Origin: Kitasatospora herbaricolor
GTDB lineage: Bacteria; Actinomycetota; Actinomycetes; Streptomycetales; Streptomycetaceae
Direction of reading: 5' to 3'
DNA: 64,000 nucleotides
Assembly: GCF_030813695.1 (NCBI RefSeq)
Contig: NZ_JAUSVA010000002.1
Coordinates: 1,426,001-1,490,000, forward strand
Below, one piece after another: positions 51,841-60,884 of the stretch (positions are counted from its first letter, which is position 1; each line of letters starts with the position of its first letter). Made by a program: the position numbers and the translations under genes. The notes beneath the pieces were generated by a model. The model did not search any database. It saw only the letters and a program-made list of their open reading frames with translations, and was not told the DNA's origin.

Positions 51841-52257
51841 GTGCCCACGACCGACAGCCCGGTGACTCTGCCCCCCGCCGCCTACCTGCGTTACGACCCG
51901 GACGACCTCGCGGGCCTGGCAGGCCGCCTGGACGCCCTGCGCGCCTTCGCCGCACGGCTGGGCCTGCCCGACCCGGTCTTCTATCTCGACCACGGCTCCG
52001 CCTCCCACGATCCCCGGCCCTACCTCCACCAGTTCGCCCGGGCCGCCCGGCGCGGCTCCCACCACCTGCTGCTCGTGCCCGGACTGTGGGTCTTCTCCCC
52101 GGACGACACGCGGGCGCGCCTGACGGTCCGACGGCTGATGGCGATCGGCGGTGTCCGCATCCTGCAGCTCCCTCCGGCGGCGGCGCGACGGGCGGCGGCA
52201 TCGACACCCGGACCCGCTCGCGATGTGCGAAGGGGAGTGGGCGGCTCCCGTGCCTGA
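51841..52257 (+). CDS. Small resolvase-fold protein lacking the catalytic serine (paralogue C)
   Basis: 138 residues from a GTG at 51841 (AAGGTGAAG upstream); an ATG at 51811 would add ten residues. PAAYLRYDPDDLAGL, PVFYLDHGSASHDPRPYL and HHLLLVPGLWVFSPDDTRAR match paralogues at 11839 and 40021. The resolvase serine position is Asp here (YLRYDP), so no recombinase chemistry is expected. It is divergent from LAL copy 1 with about 250 bases between promoters. Function unknown. Confidence 0.7.
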   Translation: MPTTDSPVTLPPAAYLRYDPDDLAGLAGRLDALRAFAARLGLPDPVFYLDHGSASHDPRPYLHQFARAARRGSHHLLLVPGLWVFSPDDTRARLTVRRLMAIGGVRILQLPPAAARRAAASTPGPARDVRRGVGGSRA

Positions 52258-53149
52258 GTACGGCCGCCCACCCCTGCCACCTGACCCCTCGTCCCTCCGG
52301 GCGCGCCCCCGGGCAGGAGCGTGGAGCATTTGATCGCCACACCCCTGGATCCGCAGATCATTTGATCATTTGATCCCCTTTTCTTGACTCTGATCAGCGC
52401 GGGCACCCACGATGTTCCATGTCCAGCCCGGCCGGAGCCCCGACCGCCCCCTTCCTCCTGCCCCGCCCCCTGCCGTCAGGAGTCTTCGCATGCCCCTCCC
52501 CCTCAGCCACCGGCACATCGGCACAACGCGCCGCCACCAGGCCGACCGTGTCCGGCCATCACCTCACCGACCGTGATGCGACGACGACCCCGCGGCGGGA
52601 GGGACACCAGCCGCGGCCTTCCCACCGGCGGGCCGACCCCCAGGGGGACGGCCACCCGGGGAACGACGACCGGTGCTTCCCCACCCACCGGGCCTGAACG
52701 GCCGGCCGGCGGAGTCCGCGGAGATGCGACCTTCACCCGAGCGAGGAGGAAGTCTCGACCGTCCGGACCTCCGCAGAGGTAATTCCTCGACGAATTCCAA
52801 AACCCGCTGTTCCTGTCTCACCGCTCCGGACATCGCCGCCGGCCATCGACCTGCGTGCACATTCATCTCCCGGCTGAACAACGCGTTGCCGATCGGCATC
52901 GTGCGCTTCCGCATGCGCTCCGATAAATACATCGGCCGACGACAGTGACCCACCAGAGAATACCTTCCCGTGCAGGCCCGGAATCAATTCCGACCGCCTT
53001 CGCCGGATGTATTGACAGCCGACTCGGCAACTCCCAGGATCTGCACACTGCCGAATCACATCCGTCCGGTTCCCCCGACCGCGGACGGCTTATTTTCCTT
53101 TCGGCATCGGGCACCACGCTCTCCCCCACCCATTTGTGGAAAGGCCCCG
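52258..53149. other. Long leader/intergenic region of the beta-helix gene
   Basis: 892 bases without a supported gene. ATTTGATC occurs at 52328 and twice in tandem at 52360-52375, followed by TTGACT (52384) and CACGAT (52408) as a weak promoter candidate with 18-base spacing. Base composition is less GC-rich from about 52780 onward. Confidence 0.5.
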
Positions 53150-55243
53150 ATGAGATCCTTCGGACGCACCACCACCAGCCTGCTGGGCGCCGCCGCCCTG
53201 GTAGCGGGCCTGGCCCTCGGCTCCAGCACCACCGCATCCGCCACCGGCACGTCGTACTTCCTCGACTGCTCGGCCGGCACCGCCGGCAGCGGCACCCAGG
53301 CCAGCCCCTGGAACTCCTTGAGCAGCGCCAACGCGCATGTCTTCGGCCCGGGCGACACCCTCAGCCTCAAGGCCGGCACCACCTGCACCGGCACCCTGCA
53401 GCCGCAGGGGTCCGGTGCCGCCGGACAGCCGGCCACCATCACCGCCTACGGCAGCGGCACCGCGCCGGTGGTCGACGGAGCGGGCGCGACCGCCGGCGTC
53501 CGCCTCGTCGACCAGTCCTACTGGACCGTCCGCGACCTGCACGTCCAGAACGACGCGGGCGACCGCGGACTGCGCGACGGCGTCCTCGTCGAGTCCACCA
53601 CCACCGCCCACAAGGCCGGCATCGTCATCACCCACCTGGAGGTCTCCGACACCTCCGGCTGGGGCGACAAGACCGGTACCAACGCCTCCTGGTTCTCCGC
53701 CTCCGCCGGCATCGTGGTGAAGGTCTCGGGCAGCACGGTCGGCCACTTCGACGGCATCACCATCACCGACAACTACATCCACGACACGGGCGGCGGCGGC
53801 ATCAAGCTCGCCGGCGACACCAGCACCAAGCACACCGCGGTCTACATCGCCGACAACACCATCGACGAGGCCGGCGGCGACGGCATCGTCGTCCACAACT
53901 CGACCTCGCCGCTGGTGGAGCACAACACCGCCACCGACCTGGGCCTCGGCAACTACCCCTTCGTCGCGGGCAACTTCGCGGGCATGTGGCCCTACAACAG
54001 CAGCAATCCCACGTTCCAGTACAACACCGTCGGCGGCAGCAAGCCCTCCACCTTCGACGCCACCGCCTGGGACTGCGACATCAGCGTCACCGGCACCTGC
54101 ACCTACCAGTACAACTACTCGTACGGCAACGCCGGCGGCTTCTACCTCAACTGCGTGTCCGGCTGCGTCTCCAACCCGGGCAGCGCCGGCACCAGCAACA
54201 CCAACGTCGTACTGCGCTACAACGTCGCCTTCGACGACTGCCGCATGGTGCTCAGCAGCGGAACCCCCGGCACCCACTACATCTACAACAACACCTTCTA
54301 CTGCCCGTCCCGGCCGGTCGTCGACACGATCGGCAACAACAAGGTGGTGAAGAACAACATCTTCGTCGCCCCCTCCGGCTCGTTCACCACGGGCAGCGGC
54401 GTCGTCTTCGACTCCAACCTCTACTACGGCGGCATCGCCGCACCTGCCGGGGACGCCCACGCGGTCACCACCGACCCCAAGCTCACCGGTGACTCGGCGA
54501 CCAAGGGCCTGCGGCTCAAGTCCGGCTCGCCCGCCCTGGGCAGCGGGACCGTGATCGCCGACAACGGCGGCCTGGACTTCTTCGGCAACGCCGTCTCTGC
54601 GACCGGCACCCCCAACCGCGGTGCCTACAACGGCGCCGGTGCCGACGAGGCCCTCCCCATCGAAAACCTCTACAACGAGATCGGCGTCACCGCCGACGAC
54701 AACGCCACCGCGGGCGGACACGCCTCCGCCACCCTCAGCGGCCGCAGCTTCTCGGGCGACGCGCTGGAGGCCGCGGGCCTGGTCCCCGGCCAGCAGACCA
54801 CCACCGCCGGAGTGACCTTCACCTGGCACCCGGGGCGCTACGGCACCCCCGACAACGTCCACGCCACCGGGCAGACCGTCGCCGTGAGCGGCACCGGCTC
54901 CACCCTCGGCATCGTCGGCTTCGCCACCAGCAACGCCCCCTCGGCCCAGGGCACTCTCCGCTTCTCCGACGGCAGCACCCAGGCCTTCACCCTCGCCCTG
55001 ACCGACTGGTGGAACAGCAGCGCCACCAACGGCAACACCCTCGTCAAGCAGGTCTCCTACCAGAACCAGCACGACGCCTCCTACAACGACGCCAGCACGC
55101 CCCCCTACATCCACACCGCCTCGCTGTGGCTCAACAAGATCTCGCTGCCCGCCGGAAAGCAGCTCACCTCCGTCACCCTCCCCGCCGGGACCGGCACCTC
55201 CGGCACCGCACTGCACGTCTTCGCCATGGCCGTCGCACCCTGA
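53150..55243 (+). CDS. Secreted right-handed parallel beta-helix protein
   Basis: 697 residues. The signal peptide (about 1-32, STTASA-TG) is followed by a pectate-lyase-like beta-helix with repeated short strands (YFLDCSAGTAGSGTQASPWN, ITDNYIHDTGGGGIKL, IADNTIDEAGGDGIVV, YNYSYGNAGGFYLN). A C-terminal beta-sandwich (about 545-697; FSGDALEAAGLVPGQQTTTA) of the kind appended to streptomycete glycosidases closes it. GGAAAGG precedes the ATG at 53150. It is probably a polysaccharide-binding or -cleaving enzyme; catalytic residues cannot be assigned from sequence. Confidence 0.85.
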   Translation: MRSFGRTTTSLLGAAALVAGLALGSSTTASATGTSYFLDCSAGTAGSGTQASPWNSLSSANAHVFGPGDTLSLKAGTTCTGTLQPQGSGAAGQPATITAYGSGTAPVVDGAGATAGVRLVDQSYWTVRDLHVQNDAGDRGLRDGVLVESTTTAHKAGIVITHLEVSDTSGWGDKTGTNASWFSASAGIVVKVSGSTVGHFDGITITDNYIHDTGGGGIKLAGDTSTKHTAVYIADNTIDEAGGDGIVVHNSTSPLVEHNTATDLGLGNYPFVAGNFAGMWPYNSSNPTFQYNTVGGSKPSTFDATAWDCDISVTGTCTYQYNYSYGNAGGFYLNCVSGCVSNPGSAGTSNTNVVLRYNVAFDDCRMVLSSGTPGTHYIYNNTFYCPSRPVVDTIGNNKVVKNNIFVAPSGSFTTGSGVVFDSNLYYGGIAAPAGDAHAVTTDPKLTGDSATKGLRLKSGSPALGSGTVIADNGGLDFFGNAVSATGTPNRGAYNGAGADEALPIENLYNEIGVTADDNATAGGHASATLSGRSFSGDALEAAGLVPGQQTTTAGVTFTWHPGRYGTPDNVHATGQTVAVSGTGSTLGIVGFATSNAPSAQGTLRFSDGSTQAFTLALTDWWNSSATNGNTLVKQVSYQNQHDASYNDASTPPYIHTASLWLNKISLPAGKQLTSVTLPAGTGTSGTALHVFAMAVAP

Positions 55244-55254
55244 CCGAGCACTGA

Positions 55255-55298
55255 GCGCCGTGTCTGCCGGGCGGGTAGCCGCCCGGCAGACACGGCGC
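55255..55298. terminator. Bidirectional terminator
   Basis: Perfect 20-bp stem (55255-55274 with 55279-55298), loop GTAG, between the convergent beta-helix and histidine kinase genes. Confidence 0.9.
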
Positions 55299-55332
55299 TT
55301 CCGCATGTCCGGCCGGCGGGACGCGGTGAGGG

Positions 55333-56739
55333 TCACGGAGATGGTGGCCCGTGCCGGTCGGACGAGCGCCACCGCACGCCGGTCCCCGGCTCCCGGTCGG
55401 TGCGGAAGCCGAGCGTGAGAGTGACGCGAGTCCCTCCCGGGGCGCCGCGAGCGATGTCCAGCCGGCCCCCCGTGGCCTGGGCGGCCCGGGCCACGATGTC
55501 CAGGCCCAGCCCGGTGGATCCGAGGCCGGCGCCGCGGTGGCCGGGGCCCGCGGCCCCGGGCATGCCCGGCCCGGCGTCCTCGACGACGAGTTCGACGCTC
55601 CGGCCGACGCGGCGGACGGTGATCGCGTACGGCGTGCCGGGCGGCGTGTGGCGGAAGACGTTGCCCACCAGGGCGTCCACGACGGCGACGAGTTCCTCGG
55701 CGCCGAGCTCGACCGGTGTGGCCTCGGCGGTGATCTCCGCCGAACAGCGGCGTCCGTCCATCTGGGCGAGGACGGCCCAGAAGCCCGCACGGCCGCGGAC
55801 CACCCCGCCGAGATGCGTGGCCGGCACCGGCCGTCCCTCGGCATGGTGACCGGCCGACGCGCCGGAGAACGTGGTGCCGGCGAAGGCGCGCCCGGCGGCC
55901 CCGGTCGCCAAGGGGGCACGAGCCGTCATGATGATCGAGTCGAGTTCGTGCTCCAGCCGGCCGACGGCCGCGGTGATCCGCTCGGCACCCGCTGTGGATG
56001 CCGATTTGTCGACGGCGAGTTGCAGGGCGGTCAGCGGTGTACGGAGCCGGTGCGAGAGGTGGGCGACGAGTTCACGCTCGGTGGCCAGGAGTTCGACCAC
56101 ACGGTCCGCCATCGCGTTGAAGGCCTGCCCGGCGGCCTGGAGTTCGAGCGGTCCCGTCGCATCGACCCGGTAGCCGAGGTCACCGGCGCCCAGCGCACGG
56201 GAGGCCCGCGACAGGCTGCGGGAGGAGCGGACGACCTGGGCGCCGAGGCGATCGGCCAGCAGCACCGAACCACCGACGAGGCCGACGGCCAGCAGGACCA
56301 TCACAGTGATCGGGAACACGACCCCGCGCCGCTGCTCGGCACACGGAACGAAGGCTTCGACGACCGCCACCCCACCGTGCGGCAGGGTGACGGGTTGGAG
56401 GTAGAGCCGGCCGCCGGGGAGGTCCCGGGCGACGAACTCGCGGGCCTCCGAGGCGTGCCGCACCAGCGCCGCGGGCGAACGGGTGGCCCCGGCCGTCTGG
56501 CCGTCGGGCAGATGGACACCGAGGGTGTCGGCATGGTGGAGGGCGGAGACGGCCCGGCCGAGGTCGGAGACGCTGGTGGTCAGGGCGAGTACGGGGGTGA
56601 GCGCTGCGGCGCGGTCCTCGGCCGCGGCGATGCTCTGGGCACGCGCCTGGCGGACCACCAGCACACTCAGTGGCAGCAGGAAACTGAGGACGACCACCGA
56701 GGTGACGGCAAGGGCCGCCCCCGCCAGGCACCGTCTCAC
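55333..56739 (-). CDS. Sensor histidine kinase
   Basis: 468-residue membrane kinase. The first helix (AALAVTSVVVLSFLLPLSVL) and second helix (FPITVMVLLAVGLVGGSVLL) frame an extracytoplasmic sensor. HAMP is followed by the H box HLSHRLRTPLTALQL, N box GNVFRHTPPG and G boxes DAGPGMPG and GLGLDIV. Its GTG overlaps the response-regulator TGA by four bases. It lies between the two LAL copies. Signal unknown, possibly envelope-related given neighbouring secreted proteins (inference). Confidence 0.9.
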   Translation of the reverse strand: MRRCLAGAALAVTSVVVLSFLLPLSVLVVRQARAQSIAAAEDRAAALTPVLALTTSVSDLGRAVSALHHADTLGVHLPDGQTAGATRSPAALVRHASEAREFVARDLPGGRLYLQPVTLPHGGVAVVEAFVPCAEQRRGVVFPITVMVLLAVGLVGGSVLLADRLGAQVVRSSRSLSRASRALGAGDLGYRVDATGPLELQAAGQAFNAMADRVVELLATERELVAHLSHRLRTPLTALQLAVDKSASTAGAERITAAVGRLEHELDSIIMTARAPLATGAAGRAFAGTTFSGASAGHHAEGRPVPATHLGGVVRGRAGFWAVLAQMDGRRCSAEITAEATPVELGAEELVAVVDALVGNVFRHTPPGTPYAITVRRVGRSVELVVEDAGPGMPGAAGPGHRGAGLGSTGLGLDIVARAAQATGGRLDIARGAPGGTRVTLTLGFRTDREPGTGVRWRSSDRHGPPSP

Positions 56740-57437
56740 CGGGGATCCACCAACTTGATCCCCACCCCGCGCACCGTCAGCAGGTAGTGCGGGAGGGCGC
56801 CACGCTCGCCGAGCTTGCGGCGCAGGGCGCAGAGGTGCACGTCGATGGTCTGGTCGTCGATGTAGGGCTCGCGCCAGACCTCGGCCAGGATCCTCCGCTT
56901 GGAGACGACCTGGCCCGCGTACCGGGCGAGGAACGACAGCAGGTCGAACTCCCTCCTGGTCAGTTGCAGTTCCCGCTCGCCGAGGAAGGCCGTGCGGGCC
57001 GGCCGGTCGATCCGCAGATCACCGACCACCACCGGGCCCGCGGTCGCGGAATCCGGCGCGGCCATCGACCCGGACGCCTCCGACCGCCGCAGCACCGCTC
57101 CGAGCCGTGCCGCCAGCAGTCCCCCGGAGAAGGGTTTGACGAGGTAGTCGTCGGCGCCGGCGTTGAGGAGGCCGATGATCTCCTCGTCCTCGTCGCAGGC
57201 GGTGGCGACGAGGACCGGCACCTGGGAGATGCCCCGGATCATGCGCAGCGCGTCGCCGCCGTCGATGTCCGGCAACCGTAGATCGAGAACCACTGCGTCC
57301 AGCCCGCCCCGGGTCACCTCGCGCAATGCGCTGAAACCGTCCCCCACGCTTCGCACGGCATGTCCGTGGGAGGTCAGAATCTCGATGAGGGACGCTCGTA
57401 TGCTGGCGTCGTCTTCGACGACAAGGATACTCGCCAT
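56736..57437 (-). CDS. OmpR-family response regulator
   Basis: 233 residues: receiver domain (VVEDDAS, phospho-acceptor Asp52 in VVLDLRLPD, Lys in DDYLVKPF), then winged helix DNA-binding domain (LTRREFDLLSFLARYAG, IDVHLCALRRKLG). First gene of the two-component operon, overlapping the kinase by four bases. Confidence 0.92.
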   Translation of the reverse strand: MASILVVEDDASIRASLIEILTSHGHAVRSVGDGFSALREVTRGGLDAVVLDLRLPDIDGGDALRMIRGISQVPVLVATACDEDEEIIGLLNAGADDYLVKPFSGGLLAARLGAVLRRSEASGSMAAPDSATAGPVVVGDLRIDRPARTAFLGERELQLTRREFDLLSFLARYAGQVVSKRRILAEVWREPYIDDQTIDVHLCALRRKLGERGALPHYLLTVRGVGIKLVDPR

Positions 57438-57860
57438 GGGGGATACCGTAGCGGATCCGTTCTTCCTCGGTATTTCCTGTTTCGGCTGCCGGATGCACGG
57501 TCACTTCGCGGGTGCTCCGACAGGCGTCCGATTCGCCGAGGAAGCCACCGCCGCGCATCGGATCGATTCCGGGCCGGCGCCCTTTCCGACTTCCACCGCC
57601 TCGCCGCAGGCGGATTGCCACCATGAAATCCCCTCGTCGAGTGGATTTATTCGATCAGTGAATACGCCCAGCGGCTTCGAGCCGGCCTGGCAGCTCCGCA
57701 GGCGGCGCGTCGAGGAGTTCCGCCGGCTGCTGGAAGGGGCCGCGGACACCGGCGGCCGGAGCGCGGGGTGGGCGGCAGCCTTGATTGCCGAGGGGTGGTG
57801 CCGGGGCTACGTTGGCAGCAGGGGTGTGAGGAGGCCCGGCGGGTCTCGTGGAGGTCGGCT
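57438..57860. other. Upstream region of LAL copy 2 and response regulator
   Basis: 423 bases between divergent genes. Left half is AT-richer with no feature recognised. A short reading from a GTG at 57658 (EPAWQLRRRRVEEFRRLLEG) has no ribosome-binding site and no known match. The LAL promoter lies at 57785-57813. Confidence 0.5.
57785..57813 (+). promoter_or_regulatory. Promoter of LAL copy 2
   Basis: TTGCCG (57785-57790), 17-base spacer, TACGTT (57808-57813). Matches the layout at 51561-51589. Confidence 0.6.
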
Positions 57861-60775
57861 GTGGTGGTGGACCGTGGTCCCGAGGGCGTCGGTACGGGGC
57901 GTGGGTTCGCGCTGGTCGGGCGTCGCCGGGAGCTGGATCTGCTGCTTGCGGCGCTGGATGTCCCGCCGGCGGTGGTGCTGGTGGAGGGCGAGGCGGGTGT
58001 GGGCAAGTCGCGTCTGGTGCAGGAGGCCACCGCGGCGTTGACCGGCCGCGGGGTGCGGGTGGTGACCGGCTTGTGCCATCCGCTGCGGGAGCCGTTGCCG
58101 TTCGGTCCGGTGCTGGACGCGCTGCGCGGGACCGCCGACTGGCTGCCGCCGCCCGAGGGGCTCAACCCGCAGGCGGGGGCGCTGGCCCCGCTGCTGCCCG
58201 CCCTCGCTGCACACCTTCCGCCGCCGCCGGCGCTGCTCCCGCCCGAGGACGCCCGGGCCGGACGCTTCCAGCTCATGGGGGCCGCACGTTCCCTCCTCGA
58301 CGCCATCGGCAATCCGGTGCTGGTGATGGAGGACCTGCACTGGGCGGACGAGGCCACCCGCGAGCTGCTCCTGCTGCTGGCCCGGGACCTGCCCAACCGG
58401 CTCGGGCTGGTGCTGACCTACCGGCGCGAGGACCTGCCCGCCGGCACCCCCGTCCTCGGTGCCCCCTACCGGCGACCGCCGGGGACGGGCGGCGCGGAGA
58501 TCCACCTCGACACCCTCACCGAGGACGACGTCCAGGACCTGGCCGCCGCCGTCCTCGGCCCCCGCGCCAGCACCGCCCTGGGCCGCACCCTCTTCGAACG
58601 CAGCGCCGGCCTGCCGCTCGTCGTCGAGGAGGACCTGCTCACCCTCACCGACCGCACCCACCACAACCAGCCACGCACCGGCCGAAGGCGCCATGCCGTC
58701 GGACAGTCGGGCGCGGGGCCGGCGGACGACGTCTCGGCCCTGGCGGAAGCCGCCGTCCCCCGGGGCCTGCGCGAGGCGGTCACCGCCCGGATGTCGACCC
58801 TGTCGGAGCCCGCCGCCGCCATGGTGGAGGCCGCCGCCGTCCTCGCCGTCCCCGCGAGCCAGCACCTGCTCACCGAGGTCACCGGCCTCGACCCCCGCAA
58901 GGCCGGCCCCGCCCTCACCGAGGCCCTGCAGGCCGCCGTCCTGCGCGAGAGCGCCCCCGGCCACTACGGCTTCCGCCACGCCCTCGCCCAACAGGCCGTC
59001 TACCAGGACATCCCCGGCCCCCACCGGCACGACCTCCACCAACGCGCCGTCCGCATCCTGTGGACGACACCGTCCCCGCCCCTGGTCCAGATCGCCCACC
59101 ACACCCGCGCCCTCGGCGACACCGCCGCCTGGCTGCGCCAGGCCGAGGCCGCCGCCGACCAGGCCACCGCGCTGGGCGACGAAGGCACCGCCACCACCCT
59201 CCTGCACGACATCCTCGCCCAACCCCGCCTGGAACCCGACCTGCGCACCCGCTCCGCCCTCACCCTCTCCCGCATCGCCGTCCACGCCGTCGACCACACC
59301 ACCAGCGCCACCGCCCTGCGCCGCATCCTCACCGACCCCCAACTACCCACCGCCGCCCGCGGCGAGATCCGCCTCACCCTCGGCCTCCTCATGGTCAACC
59401 AGGCCCGGGACTCCTCCGGCGAACGCGAACTGGAACGGGCCGTCGAGGAGCTGGCGACCCGCCCCGAACTCGCCGCCCGCGCCATGGTCGCCCTGGCCCT
59501 GGACGATCAGAAGCCACCGCAGGACGCGCAGGCCTGGCTGGAGCGCGCCGAGGAGGCCGTCCGGGACAGCCCCGACCGCGCCGCGCACGCCGCCGTCCAC
59601 GCGACCCGCCTCAGCCTGATGGCCACCGCCGGGGACCACGACGTGTGGGACCTCGTCGACCGGCTTCCCCGGGACGACCCCGAACCCGAAGTCCTGCGCC
59701 AGACCGCCCGCGCCCTCCACAACGTCGCCGACGCCGCCCTCGGCACCGGGTACGACACCCGGGCCGCGGCCCTGCTCCACGAGAGCCTGGACCTCGCCCG
59801 ACGACTGGGCACCCTGGTCGTCGTGGAATGCCTGGGTGCCATCAACCTCCTGCGGGTGGACTGGCTGGCCGGCCGCTGGGACCGACTGGAGGCCGACCAC
59901 GCCGCCCTGGTGGCCCGGTACCCGGACATGGCCAGCGCATCCTGCGACGCACACCTGACCTCCGGATACCTGGCCGCCGCCCGCGGGCACTGGACCCGCG
60001 CCCTCGACCAGCTCGGCCGGGCCGCCCGGATCGCGGAGGCGGCCACCGAGGCGGACTGGAAGCTGCGGGTCGCGGCGGGCATCATCCAGGTCCAGCTCGC
60101 CCGTGACCAGGCACAGGACGCCTGGACCATCGCTGCCCCGGCACTGCAGGACCTGCGCACCGCCGCCTGCTGGCCGGTGGCCAGCGACCTGGTGCCCGTC
60201 GCCCTTCAGGCCGCACTCGCCACCGGCCACCAGCAGGACGCCCGCGACCTCGTCACCGAAGCCGAACACGCCCTCGAAGGTGCCGACGCACCCGCCGCGC
60301 ACGCCGAGACGCACCTCGCCCGCGGCCTGCTCCTCCAGCACGACGGCGACACCGCCGGCGCCGCCGACCACTTCGACCGCGCCCGCCGCGCCCTCACCGC
60401 CATCGGCCGCCCCTACGACGCCGCCCGCGCTCTCGAACACCACGCCCGCGCCCTCGCCCCCACCGACCCCCACACCGCAGCCGACCACCTCACCGCCGCC
60501 AACACGACCTTCACCGCCCTCGGCGCCACCGCCGACGCCGCCCGCTGCCAACAAGCCCTGCGCGAACTCGGCCTGAACCGCCCCACCCCCCGCGGCCGCC
60601 GCAGCTACGGCGAACACCTCTCCCCCCGCGAAACCCAGGTCGCCCGACTCCTCGCCACCGGCGCCACCAACAACGACATCGCCCAGGCCCTCGCCATCTC
60701 ACCCCGCACCGTCGAACAACACGTCGCCAACACCCTCAGGAAACTCCGCACCACCCGCGACGAGATCATCACCAC
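57808..60775 (+). repeat. LAL duplication, arm 2 (inverted)
   Basis: Inverted partner of 48634-51566. Identity begins in the promoter -10/leader and ends in the last codons (GAGATCATCACCAC). Confidence 0.85.
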
Positions 60776-60797
60776 GGGCAGCGCCGAGCATTCCTGA
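57861..60797 (+). CDS. LAL-type LuxR regulator, copy 2
   Basis: 978-residue LAL regulator with the same Walker A (GEAGVGKS), Walker B (VLVMEDLHWAD), TPR-like centre and LuxR HTH as the gene at 48619-51513. GTG start at 57861 with GGAGG six bases before. Differences in the first ~540 residues are few: a two-residue insertion near the PPPPA run, and a 10-residue difference after HHNQPRT. Residues about 545-820 differ widely between the copies, then both are identical again to the HTH. This copy ends in TTGSAEHS, with no hairpin at the stop. Effector and target genes unknown. Confidence 0.9.
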   Translation: MVVDRGPEGVGTGRGFALVGRRRELDLLLAALDVPPAVVLVEGEAGVGKSRLVQEATAALTGRGVRVVTGLCHPLREPLPFGPVLDALRGTADWLPPPEGLNPQAGALAPLLPALAAHLPPPPALLPPEDARAGRFQLMGAARSLLDAIGNPVLVMEDLHWADEATRELLLLLARDLPNRLGLVLTYRREDLPAGTPVLGAPYRRPPGTGGAEIHLDTLTEDDVQDLAAAVLGPRASTALGRTLFERSAGLPLVVEEDLLTLTDRTHHNQPRTGRRRHAVGQSGAGPADDVSALAEAAVPRGLREAVTARMSTLSEPAAAMVEAAAVLAVPASQHLLTEVTGLDPRKAGPALTEALQAAVLRESAPGHYGFRHALAQQAVYQDIPGPHRHDLHQRAVRILWTTPSPPLVQIAHHTRALGDTAAWLRQAEAAADQATALGDEGTATTLLHDILAQPRLEPDLRTRSALTLSRIAVHAVDHTTSATALRRILTDPQLPTAARGEIRLTLGLLMVNQARDSSGERELERAVEELATRPELAARAMVALALDDQKPPQDAQAWLERAEEAVRDSPDRAAHAAVHATRLSLMATAGDHDVWDLVDRLPRDDPEPEVLRQTARALHNVADAALGTGYDTRAAALLHESLDLARRLGTLVVVECLGAINLLRVDWLAGRWDRLEADHAALVARYPDMASASCDAHLTSGYLAAARGHWTRALDQLGRAARIAEAATEADWKLRVAAGIIQVQLARDQAQDAWTIAAPALQDLRTAACWPVASDLVPVALQAALATGHQQDARDLVTEAEHALEGADAPAAHAETHLARGLLLQHDGDTAGAADHFDRARRALTAIGRPYDAARALEHHARALAPTDPHTAADHLTAANTTFTALGATADAARCQQALRELGLNRPTPRGRRSYGEHLSPRETQVARLLATGATNNDIAQALAISPRTVEQHVANTLRKLRTTRDEIITTGSAEHS

Positions 60798-60884
60798 CGG
60801 TCCGCCATGCATGTCGGGCCGAACCCGTTCCGCCGCCGATCCGCACGGCCGGGCCCGGCCTGGCCCGGCCCGGAGGCCGCCCGG

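Noticed and set aside
52384..52782. Possible 132-codon gene in the beta-helix leader
   Set aside because: Pro/Arg/Gly low-complexity translation, no ribosome-binding site and no family-like motif.
57658..57860. Short reading frame before LAL copy 2 (EPAWQLRRRRVEEFRRLLEG)
   Set aside because: No ribosome-binding site, runs into the LAL leader and has no counterpart before LAL copy 1.
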